Shown here: piece by piece, positions 1 to 9,923 of the stretch
Numbering within the stretch: position 1 is the first letter of the stretch
How the letters are laid out: every line of letters starts with the position of its first letter
Assembly: GCA_002205965.3 (NCBI GenBank)
Contig: NADL03000771.1
Span: 930,001 to 994,000 of the forward strand
Direction: 5' to 3'
Source: Kappaphycus alvarezii
Lineage: Eukaryota > Rhodophyta > Florideophyceae > Gigartinales > Solieriaceae
Length of the DNA stretch: 64,000 bases
The notes under the pieces: generated by a model
Seen by the model: the letters and a program-made list of their open reading frames with translations, nothing else
Database searches by the model: none
What the model was told of the DNA's origin: nothing
Made by a program: the position numbers and the translations under genes

Positions 1-265
1 CAATTATCGAGAATGCCGCCTCTTGTCGCTGCACGTGGCCGACGTGGACCACCCGGTTAGCATTTAGCTAGCAGTATAGTCGGATCCTGCAGCGGACACC
101 CGTTTTACTGATGTCATAAAGTTACTACCTCTTCAGATATCCGCGCAGCCAAATGGTTGGGTAGGGGAGTCAAAATGTTGGCGTTGGGAACGTTCCGTTC
201 GTACTTTCAGATGGGGGTGCGGGTGGAAGGGAGCCTCCCCCTTTCGGGGGCCCCCCCCCGCATCT
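1..265 (+). repeat. Left arm of a long terminal inverted repeat
   Basis: Bases 1-24 and 134-265 are the reverse complement of the right arm at 6248-6415, with few mismatches over about 165 aligned bases. The arms share a pyrimidine-rich end and a G-run/C-run hairpin (231-261 here). This copy has 103 extra bases (25-127). Because the window starts inside or exactly at the arm, the true outer end cannot be fixed. Long inverted arms are not part of a normal Ty3/gypsy element, so this is either an older TIR or foldback element that received the retroelement, or a rearranged flank. Confidence 0.85.
19..133. other. 103-base indel between two CCTCTT repeats
   Basis: CCTCTT occurs at 19-24 and at 128-133. 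In the right inverted arm there is a single CCTCTT, and the sequence runs on without the intervening 103 bases. Either a small element inserted here with a 6-bp target duplication, or the right arm lost the segment by deletion between short repeats. The insert shows no terminal repeats or coding potential. Confidence 0.6.
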
Positions 266-665
266 CTTGCAACGTGTCAAGATTTCAGTGGGCCTCCCGA
301 GCCAGTCAACAGCAACCAAATCATCCCCTAGATGTATTACTTGTCCGCACCAATTTGAGACTGTCCAGAAAAACTCCACAACAAATTTCAACCCGAACCT
401 CGGAGAAACCAAGGTGCTCCATCAAACAGACTTCACTTCCCTTCCCCCCGTCTCAAGTTTTTCCAACCCTGTCCTCACGGTTACGCGCCTGCTCTTCCCT
501 ACTCCCGGCCCCTCTCCTCCCAACCTTGACAACCTCCCAACTACGCTCACATCGGCCTCGCTCGCGACGTCACCTTCCTCCGTCACTTACTCCTTTGGTT
601 CCCGCGCCAACTGACCGGCACAGCCGCGCAACTGTATGTCATGCGACGGCTAAACATCGCTCCCG
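266..665. other. 400 bases without a recognisable gene
   Basis: This pyrimidine-rich stretch lies between the left inverted arm and the integrase C terminus. A 3' LTR matching the copies at 5725 and 6007 would be expected here and is not visible. It may be the retroelement 3' untranslated region or the interior of the outer inverted-repeat element. Confidence 0.5.
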
Positions 666-1770
666 TCACATGCTTTTCTCATCAGACAGCGCCACAGCAG
701 CTGTTACAGACTGCTTACTAACCCTCGCACCATCAACAACGTCACTCCTTCGCACATACAACTTCAATCTCCGAGCATATATCCTGCGCCTGGTTCTTTT
801 CTGCCCATCACCACTCAAGTAATACGTCGGATGCGTTGCTTTTGCGATCGTGAACGGGCCTAGCCATCTGGGCTCCAAACCCACCTTCTGTGTCGTTTTC
901 CGCAGCAAGGCGGAATCGCCCACGCAGAACTGGTTGTGTGAAACGTGCTCGTGCCCATCCTGTTCCGTCTTTTCTCGCCCGAATATGCGCCCAATGACCT
1001 CCACCAACTTAAGCACCCTTGGTTCTGCTCCTCCGGTTCCCGGGCCGTCGTCTAACATTGGAACATCATTCAACCTCCACCTGGGCTCCTTTCCAAACAT
1101 CAAATTGAACGGGGACAACCCGTACCTTACCTTCCTAGCTTGGTATGCCGCTATTATCTTCGGGATTTACTCATCCTAGTCGCGACCGGTTGTCCACGCC
1201 ACCTTGGCAATTGCCCTCTTCATCGTCCCGACCATCCTCTCCGCCCTCCCGTTCGCCTTTGGTGCGTAAGCACTTACAGGCATCCAGGCAATTCCATTCT
1301 CTTTCAAACAGTTCCCAAAGGAAGTTGCTGTGAAAGCCGGGACATTATCTGTTACGATGGTACGCGGAATCCCGAACACTGAAACTATCTCCGTCTCCAC
1401 GAACGCCAAAGCTTCCTCACAAGTCTCATGCCTCGTCGCCAGCACTACTGGCCAGCTGCTGAGGTGTTCTACACCGATGAGTAGGAATCTATCCCCGCTT
1501 CTTGTTTCCTTAAATGGACTAGCAAAGTCGAGGGAAAACACTTCTAACAAGCTGGTCACTGGTTGCCGCAAGCGGGTCATGTAGGTTTTTGCGGGAGCGG
1601 CCTTTTGGCACTCGTTACAGGACCGAACGAAGTGGGTAACATCTGGGACCACCGTTGGCCACCAGAACCTATCCCGTACGAATTGCTTCGTAACTCCAAC
1701 ATCCCAATGACCAACCAAATCGTGGGCTGCTTCCAATATCTTCCTGCAGGCTTCTATCGGAGGGAAGACT
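666..1770 (-). pseudogene. Ty3/gypsy integrase (broken)
   Basis: Integrase would insert the cDNA into the genome. The N-terminal zinc-binding HHCC region is visible (GHWDVG, then CNEC). The catalytic core shows the first Asp in SLDFASPF, the second in IVTDNVPAF (usually TDNGPAF, so G is replaced by V) and the Glu in GRAERMVGTMKRA. After a break near 1176-1118, the C-terminal part continues with SPFNLMFGKEPR and a GPY/F-type module (RWLGPF). It lies directly downstream of RNase H on the same strand. The frame break and the altered DNG motif indicate a dead copy. Confidence 0.88.
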
Positions 1771-1959
1771 CGCAGGACATTCCTTGTCCTTCGAAAAAAG
1801 ACGGAGCGAGAGACTAAAAAGGCCTTGGCCTGACGCCTATGTCTTCTTGACGAGACTGTTCCCCCTCCCATATTGAGGAATCTCCGCATGGCTTCCAAGC
1901 TGTCTTCAAACGTACCCCCTTGTTCTGTGACATCCAATATGGCCACGATCTCTTCCCCC

Positions 1960-3564
1960 TTCAGGTAATCTTCGAGCTCACGTGACAAGTCCGCCTCCTC
2001 CCCCACATCTCCCGCTCCTGACCTCAACAGAAAATCTGCAGTTGCATTCTGAGCTCCGGGACGGTAACGAACCTCGAACTCAAATTCAGCCATCGCGTCC
2101 AGCCACCTCGCCAACCTCCCGTGCAAATCATTTTTGGAGAACGTCGATCGCAGGGCTTGATGATCAGAGAAAAGAGCGAACGGGGAGCCAAGTAGGTAGG
2201 GACGGAACTTCTTCAAACCAAATATGACAGCTAATGCTTCCCGCTCAAATGTGCTTTAATTCCTCTCTGGCTTTTGTAATGTTCTTCTTGCAAAATGGAT
2301 CGGATGCTCACGCCCCTGCTCATTTTTCTGGATCAAGACCGCACCCACCGCCGCCTTTGAAGCATCCGTGTAAACTACACTACGAATGGCTTCTCGGTAT
2401 CAGGTAGCATGAGGACAGGGGGCGACGTCATAACTTTCTTGAGCTCCACAAAGGCCTTCTCGGCCACATCAGACCACGCAAACTCCTCCTTGGGACTTGT
2501 CAGCTCATGAAGAGGGGACGCAATGTGTGCGAACCCTCTCATGAATCTTCTGTAATACGAAGTCATTCCCAAGAACGACCTTAATTCCTTCTTCGACTTA
2601 GGGCTCGGCGCATTGGATATCGCCGCAATCTTGCTTGGGTCGGTGCGTACGCTCGACCCGCTAACCAAGTGGCCTAACATCTCGACTTCCCTCGCTTTGA
2701 AGACGCATTTCTTCAACTTCAATTTCAATCCAACCCTCCTCAAACGTCTAAGCACCACTCTTATGTGACTCACATGCTCTTCCCACGTCTTGGACTTAAC
2801 TACGATGTCATCTACGTACACAATAACGAGTGGAAGGTCCCCAAACAAAATTGTGGCCACCCTCTGGAAACAAGCAGTCCCATTCTTCACCCCGAATGGC
2901 ATCACTACAAAACAGTAAGCCCCATACTTGCATCTGAATGACTTCATTTCTTGCACGGATTCATCGAGCCGGATGTTCCTATAACATGTGAACAAGTCAA
3001 GCGTGGTGAACAGCAAGCACCCCTGCATCTCGTCGATCAACTCCTCTATGTTTGGTAGCGGCCATTTATCGGCCTTCATCCTGCGGTCCAACGGACGAAA
3101 ATCCACGCAGAAGCGATGCTCACCTCCCTTCTTCTTCGCTATCACAACACCAAACCTCATGGTGACTGAGAGGGCCGGATGATACCAGCGTCCAACATTC
3201 GACTTACTTCTTCCCGGATGACTTGGTTATACTTGGGTGGAACCCGCCGCACTGGCTCACCAATCGGAGACTCATCATCGAGCTCAAAGGAATGCGTGAA
3301 AGGGACCTTTTCGGGGTTATGTCGTGCACGCTCCACGCGACAACCTCCTCCCCCTCCAGGAGCTTCCTCGTCACCTCTGCTCTCTCTCCGGCATCGAGGA
3401 CAGAGCACGCGCGAGCACTCCGGCTTTCTCATCATCGAGATCAGCGAATTCATCAATGTCCTGTAGCCTCTCTCGGGCTCCATTCCATTCCCCTCGCTCT
3501 TCATGTCCTTCGCCTCCTTTACTCTCAACAATTTCTCGTTCGAACTCTTGCGCTTACTCAGCAC
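1960..3564 (-). pseudogene. Ty3/gypsy reverse transcriptase and RNase H (broken)
   Basis: RT copies element RNA into cDNA and RNase H degrades the template. The N-terminal part ends with VPPKYNQVIREEV and IIRPSQSP (to 3157), then a frame change leads into CVDFRPLDRR, LDLFTCY, the active-site box YVDD (near 2820) and the thumb motif FLGMTSYYRRF. RNase H follows after a stop near 2375: YTDASKAAVGAVL, REALAV, SDHQAL. At least three frame breaks or stops interrupt the stretch. Similarity to Ty3/gypsy rather than Ty1/copia rests on the YVDD context and the RT-RH-IN order. Confidence 0.92.
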
Positions 3565-3589
3565 CTATTTCCTTCACGCATATCACGCA

Positions 3590-4260
3590 CTAATCATCTG
3601 AGTCTTCTTCATCAGACGCAATGGATGGAACAAGAGCTCCCTGAGAGACACGACGAATCCTTGCACTGCCATCTTCGGAAACTTCGCGGCCCCTTTCTTC
3701 TTGCCCATTGCGGCTAGAGCCATCCTGTTTGCCCGTCCCATTCAGACCATTCTCCTCGTCACTCGACTCGTCTTCGTCCTGGGCGCGTTCATCATCCGTG
3801 TGTCCCTCATCTTCTGAGGATGTTGTGAATTCTGCTTCCTCGTCACCCACTTCGTCAACCCCTTCAGCATGCAACCGCAGTGTGACCGAGATTACTCCCT
3901 CGCCACCAATGTTGAACGTTACCGACAGCCGCGGCAAATCAATGCGCGCACCCAGGGCCTCCATGGCGGGGGTTCCAATGATCAGGTCAAAAGGAGAATC
4001 ATCCAACACTAGGAATGAGAGCGGGACTGTCAACTTATCGATAGTGACCGGAGCCCCGCTGACCTAACCGAGGACCCTTGCCATCGCACCGTTCGCAACT
4101 TTGATCCGCCGCGCCGTCTCAGTCGGATTCAGGTGAAGTTCTTCACACAAATTACGCGACATGATGTTAGGTAATGCCTCAGTATCCAAGAGAGCCTTGA
4201 CTTGACTTTCGTACACTTTCACGGATACCATGCGCAATCTTCGCCCTCCCGTCTCGCTGG
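3590..4260 (-). pseudogene. Retrotransposon aspartic protease (degenerate)
   Basis: This is the expected gag-pol protease, between gag and RT. The active-site loop reads ALLDTEALPN, where DTGA is normal, so the catalytic-loop Gly is replaced by Glu. The second hydrophobic-Gly segment is LIIGTPAMEALGA. A stop near 4064 separates the halves. An acidic Glu/Asp/Ser-rich linker (about 3640-3850) follows before RT. Both the loop substitution and the internal stop argue against activity. Confidence 0.7.
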
Positions 4261-4699
4261 TAGCAAGATCAGCCCTGCTCCTCCGATTCGAAGGGCCTGC
4301 AGTGTGGCCCGCACCTAGGATTTCATGATTTACACCTTGGCCAGGAAGGACTCCATCTTCATCAGAACTCTCCTTCAACAGCTCATTCACAACGGATACT
4401 CTTCCAGCTCTGGACTTCAACAACTTTCGCAGAACCTTGTCGGCATCCCCCAGGTCACCCCTGACGATCTGTCCATATAATACTCCAGCATTCGCTTGGG
4501 CAAAGCCTGCTTCCACATCGTACCTCTCCACGAAGCCCTCCAGACTCTTGCTACCACTGCCCTTACCGGTTTTCTTCTTGGCCCTTCTTTTCTTGGCATT
4601 ATTCTTGGGCTCCTTCATGGCGGGGTCCTGTCTTGGCACGTTGATGATTCTGCTGATCCCCATCGGATCCTCCCGGTCAGTCATCGTTCTCTTTGTCAA

Positions 4700-5673
4700 C
4701 AGCTCACCATACCTTCCCCTACGGACGGCGGCAACCGACTCGTCTTCGTGTATGACCGTAACATTCGACCCTTCCATCTCCTTGACCTTTGGGCTTCGTC
4801 ACTCCTCTTCTTTGTCCAACAATCGTCCTCATCATGCCCATTCTTGCCGCAATACTGCCACGTCTTTGAACGACGTTCATCTCGATCCTTCCTCCAAAAA
4901 CTTCTCTCATCATGACCGGTTTTGCCACGGTAGCCGCGACGAGGAATCTCGCTTCCTATTCCAGCACCGACGCGGTTAGCATTACTCTGTCCTATGGAGC
5001 TTCCTGCGCTCGACCCGCCCTTTTTCCCAAGTAGAGACAATTCTGCTAGTTGAGAGGATAAGGCATCAATCTTGTCCTCCTCATTCTTCCTCTAAAAATT
5101 CCGCACTTCCCCTGTTATGACAGGGCCACGAAGCAAGACGTGCTTCGGCGCAAGAGATGGAAGTGCTTGCCCGAAACGTTCACTTGACTCCTGATACTGC
5201 TTCAACGCTAGTACCAGCTCTGAATACGACGCGGATACATGCAAAAAAACAAACGAACGCAAAGTTTCATCCACAACGGTAGCCTTGTTAGGGAAGAAGA
5301 ACTTCTGATCTTCCGAAAACCCAGCGGCTTCATAAGCCTCATCGGCATTCTTGACAAACTCGGCAATGTTTTCTCCTTTGAAACGCAATGAAAGAGCATT
5401 CTCAACTGCGAAACGTGGGTCTTCTTTGGTCTGATACTCATTCTTCAATGCCACTCAAATTCTGTCGTATTCTTTTCCTTCTTTTGTCAGCCTCCCCCCT
5501 TCGTTGAAATTCTTGTAGAAGAACTGGAACGCATCTCCTCGAAGGTATTTGATAAGAGAACGAGCCTTCTCTTCCTGAGATCCCTCTTCTCTCACCACGT
5601 TCTCGAAGTAGAACAGAAAGTAGTCGATGTCAGGCCCATTTGACCAATCGAATACCAGGGTGCTTTCACTCAT
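4700..5673 (-). pseudogene. Retrotransposon gag with degenerate zinc knuckles
   Basis: Gag would form the particle and bind RNA. The likely start is the Met at 5673 (MSESTLVFDWSNG), 28 bases downstream of the primer binding site and just after the second LTR. The capsid-like part continues in a second frame (5454-5092) with NEYQTKEDPRF. The nucleocapsid region has two zinc-knuckle remnants, CGKNGHDEDDC and a more degenerate RGKTGHDERSF, each lacking Cys residues needed for CCHC zinc binding. At least two frame breaks are present. Confidence 0.75.
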
Positions 5674-5700
5674 CCTAGTTGGAATCGAGACCTCCGCAAA

Positions 5701-5724
5701 ATCGACCCTCCACAGGAGTACCAA
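5701..5724 (-). other. Primer binding site of the retrotransposon
   Basis: On the minus strand, immediately after LTR copy 2 and one T, the sequence TGGTACTCCTGTGGAGGGTC is complementary to a tRNA 3' end carrying CCA. It matches the first 22-23 positions of the longer tRNA-like spacer at 5954-6005 with two differences, then diverges. This is the normal length for a primer binding site and sits just ahead of gag. Confidence 0.8.
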
Positions 5725-5953
5725 TGAAAGCAGCTGTACTTGTCCGCTTTTATCAGCGTTCCCAGACGCAATGTGGAGACGAGTCACAACAAAACAGAGT
5801 TCCCGTTTTCACTCTGCCCCCCCTTTTTTCTCTTCCCTCTCCCCGAGACCACTCCAGTTCTTATAACCCCCAGCAAATAAAAGTCCGTTGCAAATTGGTG
5901 GACCAGAAACAAAGAGAGCACACACGTGTACAACTGTACACGTCGAACTCACA
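5725..5953 (-). repeat. LTR copy 2 (gag-proximal)
   Basis: The copy is 229 bp, beginning TGTGAG and ending TTTCA on the minus strand (canonical TG...CA). It contains TTATAAG-like and TTTATTTG promoter-like boxes and a perfect 8-bp-arm hairpin (ACGTGTAC, 4-base loop, GTACACGT) close to its 5' end. It is the same length as copy 1 and differs at about seven bases. Confidence 0.85.
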
Positions 5954-6006
5954 TCCCAGCCTGACATCCTGGAGGTCTGGAGTTCGACCCTCCACAAGAG
6001 TACCAA
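5954..6006 (+). other. tRNA 3' two-thirds between two LTRs
   Basis: Read on the plus strand, 52 bases fold as tRNA positions 25-76: anticodon stem CCAGC/CCTGG (4 of 5 pairs), a 7-base loop CTGACAT with U33-type T, a 5-base variable loop AGGTC, T-arm TGGAG-TTCGACC-CTCCA, acceptor strand CAAGAGT, discriminator A and CCA. Eukaryotic tRNA genes do not encode CCA, so the sequence came from a mature tRNA by reverse transcription. The canonical anticodon position reads GAC. That would be Val, which is unusual for a nuclear tRNA and may reflect copying errors at modified bases. Confidence 0.75.
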
Positions 6007-6235
6007 TGAAAGCAACTGTACTTGTCCGCTTTTCTCAGCGTTCCCAGACGCAATGTGGAGACGAATTACAACAAAACAGAGTTCCCGTTTTTACTCTGCC
6101 CCCCCTTTTTTCTCTTCCTTCTCCCCGAGACCACTCCAGTTCTTATAACCCCCAGCAAATAAAAGTCCGTTGCAAATTGGTGGACCAGAAACAAAGAGAG
6201 CACACACGTGTACAACTGTACACGTCGAGCTCACA
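6007..6235 (-). repeat. LTR copy 1 (outer 5' LTR)
   Basis: The copy is 229 bp with TG...CA ends on the minus strand, followed by one base and the extended tRNA complement. Only 12 bases separate it from the inner end of the right inverted arm. No matching target-site duplication can be assigned because no 3' LTR is present. Confidence 0.85.
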
Positions 6236-6247
6236 TCATTCCCTGAA

Positions 6248-6415
6248 AGATGCGGGGAAGCCCCGGGGGCCCACAACCCGAAAGGGGGAGGCTCCCTTCC
6301 GCCCGCAACCCCATCTGAAAGTACGAACGGAACGTCCCCAACGCCAACATGTTGACTCCCCTACCCAACCATTTGGCTGATCGGATATCTGAAGAGGCGG
6401 CATTCTCGATAATTG
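6248..6415 (-). repeat. Right arm of the long terminal inverted repeat
   Basis: This is the reverse complement of bases 1-24 plus 134-265. The outer end GCATTCTCGATAATTG matches the very start of the window. The arm contains the same G/C-rich hairpin near 6253-6295, here with a slightly different loop. Confidence 0.85.
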
Positions 6416-6440
6416 TAGTATTTATACCAGACAGGTGAGA

Positions 6441-6476
6441 AAGGGTCGGTCGCGGGTTCGAATTCCGATGGGTGCG
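6441..6476 (+). tRNA. tRNA-like 3' end followed by a T run
   Basis: A T-arm is visible at 6452-6468 (GCGGG-TTCGAAT-TCCGA, 4 of 5 pairs including one G-T), then a 7-base acceptor-like strand TGGGTGC and a G. A T7 run at 6482-6488 would be a Pol III terminator. The 5' half (acceptor GCACCCA, D arm) is absent; the inverted arm ends 26 bases upstream. Either the element interrupted a tRNA gene whose 5' half lies left of the window, or this is a tRNA-derived relic. The anticodon arm is not convincing. Confidence 0.35.
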
Positions 6477-6488
6477 CTTGATTTTTTT

Positions 6489-7632
6489 CTTTTTGGCATG
6501 TTATATATATATATATATATTTTTTTACTGAAACACATCGGTGATTACAATTTGTGGAAGTACACTACCATTGTGTGCTACTGTTAAGTCCTTATATTTC
6601 AGACGCTAAGGTTTGAATTGTTCGTGGTCTTGCAGAAAACCAAGTCCTCACTCCATAATGATATACTCTTCACTATTGATACGCTTGAAATCTTTGGCAA
6701 GACTTTCCATGTCAGGATTGGCTGATGGGTAAAACTACAGTAAATGACCTTGCTTACAGACAAAAAGTGCACGAAGAAAGTTTTATGAACCGAAATACCA
6801 GGCAGAAAACATTCGGAGCAGAAATGTATACAATCAACTATAATGCACCATTCCCAGGTTTAAAACAACGAATTTAAGTATTTATAAAACGAAATTTCCA
6901 AAATTGATCAAAAAAGAAACCTGGAGATATAAATCACCGCTTTAATTTTCAAAATAGTCGGTTTACGAGATATTTCAAGCTTGAAAATTATCATAACATT
7001 TCCAAATGATCGGATTAAACATAAATAAATCGTCGATTTAAGAAATACCAACCCCCTGAAGAAAGCAGTGATTTAGGTTCCCAGCGAAGGAAACTGTAAA
7101 ACATTGAATTACTGTGTGGTCGAGAAATGCAAGAATTTGTATTTTATTACTCTCTGAACATGAAGTAATTACCTTAGGCACGAAAAGCATGGTTTATATA
7201 CAGTTTGGGATAATGAAATGAAAATCGAGCAGGCTTAGAACATCTTTCAACAGATGGTCACCCATCATTTCGCTTTTTCCTGATACATATAGCAGTGAGT
7301 CTTTAAGTGGACAGAGTACTTTTTTGTCCACAGAAGAGTTAATTAATCGACTACATTGACACAAATACAAAACTGAATGTAGTTGTTTATAAAAAATTGT
7401 ACGGTTAGGTAGACCTGCTGGATGATATACTAACTAAATGCTATCAAACAGTACATGAAAGCTATGAATGAAATCAAAATTAACGTGACTTTGATGCTCA
7501 TTAATCCTTTATTCCAAACACTTTAGTGGTCTTTTGAATTTTTTGCTCATTCCAAGACACATTTACTTCATTCTTCTTGTTCTTATCCTCCTGAGTAAAA
7601 CCTGCAGAAATATATGGAGTTATTTTGTGACA
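6489..7632. other. AT-rich stretch without a gene
   Basis: A (TA)n tract lies at 6502-6520 followed by a T run. The rest is AT-rich with stops in all frames and no recognisable protein or RNA signature. Confidence 0.6.
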
Positions 7633-9088
7633 TTACTTAACGTATCGATGTAAAGCGGCGCTTCCGATTACACGATTTGGAAGATAAGCATAGCTTTTGA
7701 AAATATTCCTCATAAATTGCCGCGCTCTTTCACTGACTGCGACATTTTCTTTCGACAAAATTTTCACCCAACGTCCCGATAAGTTTATGCATCTTGATAA
7801 GGCAATGTGTACCATTCAATTTGTACGCCAACTGTTGATATTTGAAAACTCTATGGCAATTTTGTGGAGGTTCATCCCTTGACTCCTATGCACAGTCATT
7901 CCATAAGCAGCTAGAACTGGTAATTGAAATCTTGTAGCGTCCAATTGGTTTTTTTAGCTGTAGACATAAAATTGCATCGACTCAATTTAGTAGAACATAT
8001 GATTTTCAGATCGCAGATCATCTCCGCAATCAGTGCCAGAATTTTAACTACTTTCAGTATTAAACCATAACGATTAAGTATTTGATTGTATCGACTTTTT
8101 ATTTGTGTTACCTTACAACAGGCTATCACATTTGCGGGTCAAAATCACAATGCAGCCAACCTTTAAATGAATTCGTTCTTCTGCCATTTGGTTTAGATTG
8201 CGTCTGTTCTCACTTTCTTCTCGATTTAACATAACATGTATCTTTTGCAAAGCTCTTAAATAGGGGACCTGGACAATTACTGAGGCAGCCATGATTATGC
8301 TCGTCTACCTCGCTTCTCTTCAGAAATAGTCGCGTTAACTCTAAAGGGGCTGCAGATGTAGCCTTACTTGTACTATTCAACAAAAGCACATCCTCATCTG
8401 AACTGTAACCATACCTTACACGAAGCAAGACTTCATGTAAGATCTGGTCTCCGCACTGCCTATGATTATGATCCAGCATGACAATAACACCATTTCTATG
8501 CCCAGCGAACTTCAACTCCCAAACTTTAGACTGAAAAACCCATTCGTAAGCACATTTTGCATCCTCCATACCTATAGGTTCCAATTGAAATGGATCCCCA
8601 GCGAATACTACCTGTCGCCCTCCCATTGGTAACCCCTCATCCACTATGTTATCTGTGAGTCTGCGTAACACAAATTCTGGTGCTTCAAATTTCATTACGC
8701 TTCAAAAGGGAGACTTCATCAATGAATAACACTGTACATCGCTCCAGAACTCTCCGCAGTTGTGAATTTCGACGAACTCCATCCCATACTCTAATTTTTG
8801 ACCACTCTATTGTGGGAGGACACCCTAATAGGTAATGTATAGTGACACCTCTGAGAGCTGGTGCAGCGTTATTTGACTAGCGCAGGCAAAAAACTTATCG
8901 GAATCAGATGCCTGCCTAGGGGCATAATGAATTAATCTTGTTAGCAAAAAGGTTTTGCCACCGCCGGCTCCCCCTAATACGGCAAGACTGTTTCCCGTAC
9001 GATACGATATCAGAGCAGATTTCTGAACTGTATCCAGTGTAATATTATATGTTTCAATGCCACCTCCACCAGCCCTGTATACCTGCAT
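7633..9088 (-). pseudogene. PIF1-like DNA helicase, broken by frameshifts
   Basis: PIF1-family helicases unwind DNA 5' to 3' using ATP. The motifs appear in order on the minus strand: QKSALISY, then Walker A GAGGGKTFLL (near 8960), TLHQLS, Walker B LFIDEVSLL (near 8725), motif III GGRQVVFAGDPFQLEPI (near 8610), and a C-terminal block LPVLAAYGMTVHRSQGMNL (near 7890) followed by HIALSRC (near 7800). The frame changes near 8860-8815, near 8700, between 8210 and 7950, and at an in-frame stop near 7816. The domain is therefore full length but not open. PIF1 helicases also occur in Helitrons, but no Rep/HUH motif is visible. Confidence 0.85.
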
Positions 9089-9923
9089 TTTTCAGTAGCA
9101 AGCTCAAGCAGATAATGTCCGCCGAGGAGCAGAAGGTGATATTCACCAGCTTGGCTTTTTGCCAGCCTTTGGAATAGTAGGAAAATCAATGGTACACAAC
9201 GATGCGCGAAATCTTGTAGGTAATTTTTTGAGTAGTGACTGGAGCAATAACACAAGGACTTCGGGAGAAGAGTAGATAATGACGGACCTTCCAGCGTTAA
9301 TGATGGAGGGAGGTTGTGGTATTTGTATGTAGATATCAAAGGGAATCGCGATATATTGAATAGTAATCAAGGGATGCTCGAATAGAATATGATAGTTGAA
9401 AAAGTTAGTGAGACTGATTACGGGCTAATGGCATCTTCCCAAACGGAGACAACAAATCGATGGAGTCCCGTAACAGAAACTGGATAATGGAAACATAAGC
9501 GCGGGAACTGCAGTACTGAACTCCCGTGGATTTTTGAATCTACACCATGTATTACATAGTGGTATTACAGTACATGCAGTGATGCGCCGTCGTTTTTCTC
9601 CAGAGATGATAAAGATTACTAAATTATCAGAGACGCAGTATGATTTTCCTGGCAATGTGAAGATTACATAATTTATTATTAAACGGAACTGTAGGAAACC
9701 CAAAAAAGTGAAACAGAACTACTACGGTTTGTAATATGACTTACGAAACAATCATCAAAGTATGTACTGTTTTTTGAAGTAAATACACAGAAGCAATGGT
9801 TGTAAAGCAGTTTGTATTGTCATGAAAGTTGATCAATAACATGTACAGATCATGATTATTGGATTTCAGACATTCAAACAACCTTTCTAAGTCCTTGTAC
9901 TACTCACTGATTCCTTTACTGCT
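9089..9923. other. 835 bases without a supported gene
   Basis: This stretch lies between the PIF1 helicase and the upstream uncharacterised reading frame, both on the minus strand. Short open stretches exist but show no family signature. It could be decayed linker coding sequence or an intron if the two blocks were once one gene. Confidence 0.4.

Larger units (their letters stand above)
666..6235 (-). mobile_element. Decayed Ty3/gypsy LTR retrotransposon
   Basis: On the minus strand the order is LTR, tRNA-like spacer, LTR, primer binding site, gag, protease, reverse transcriptase, RNase H, integrase. RT and RNase H before integrase is the Ty3/gypsy order. Stops and frameshifts break every domain, so the copy is inactive. 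Both visible LTR copies are at the 5' end and no LTR follows integrase. The two 229-bp LTR copies differ at about seven positions (near 97% identity), so the duplication is fairly recent or maintained. The element sits inside inverted repeats at 1-265 and 6248-6415. Confidence 0.93.

Noticed and set aside
157-822. 221-codon plus-strand reading frame at the left end
   Set aside because: It runs across the inverted arm and antisense to the integrase C terminus; low-complexity Ser/Pro/Arg composition with no motif.
1-6415. DIRS-like retrotransposon
   Set aside because: DIRS elements have inverted termini but a tyrosine recombinase; here there is a clear HHCC/DDE integrase and TG...CA LTRs with a PBS.
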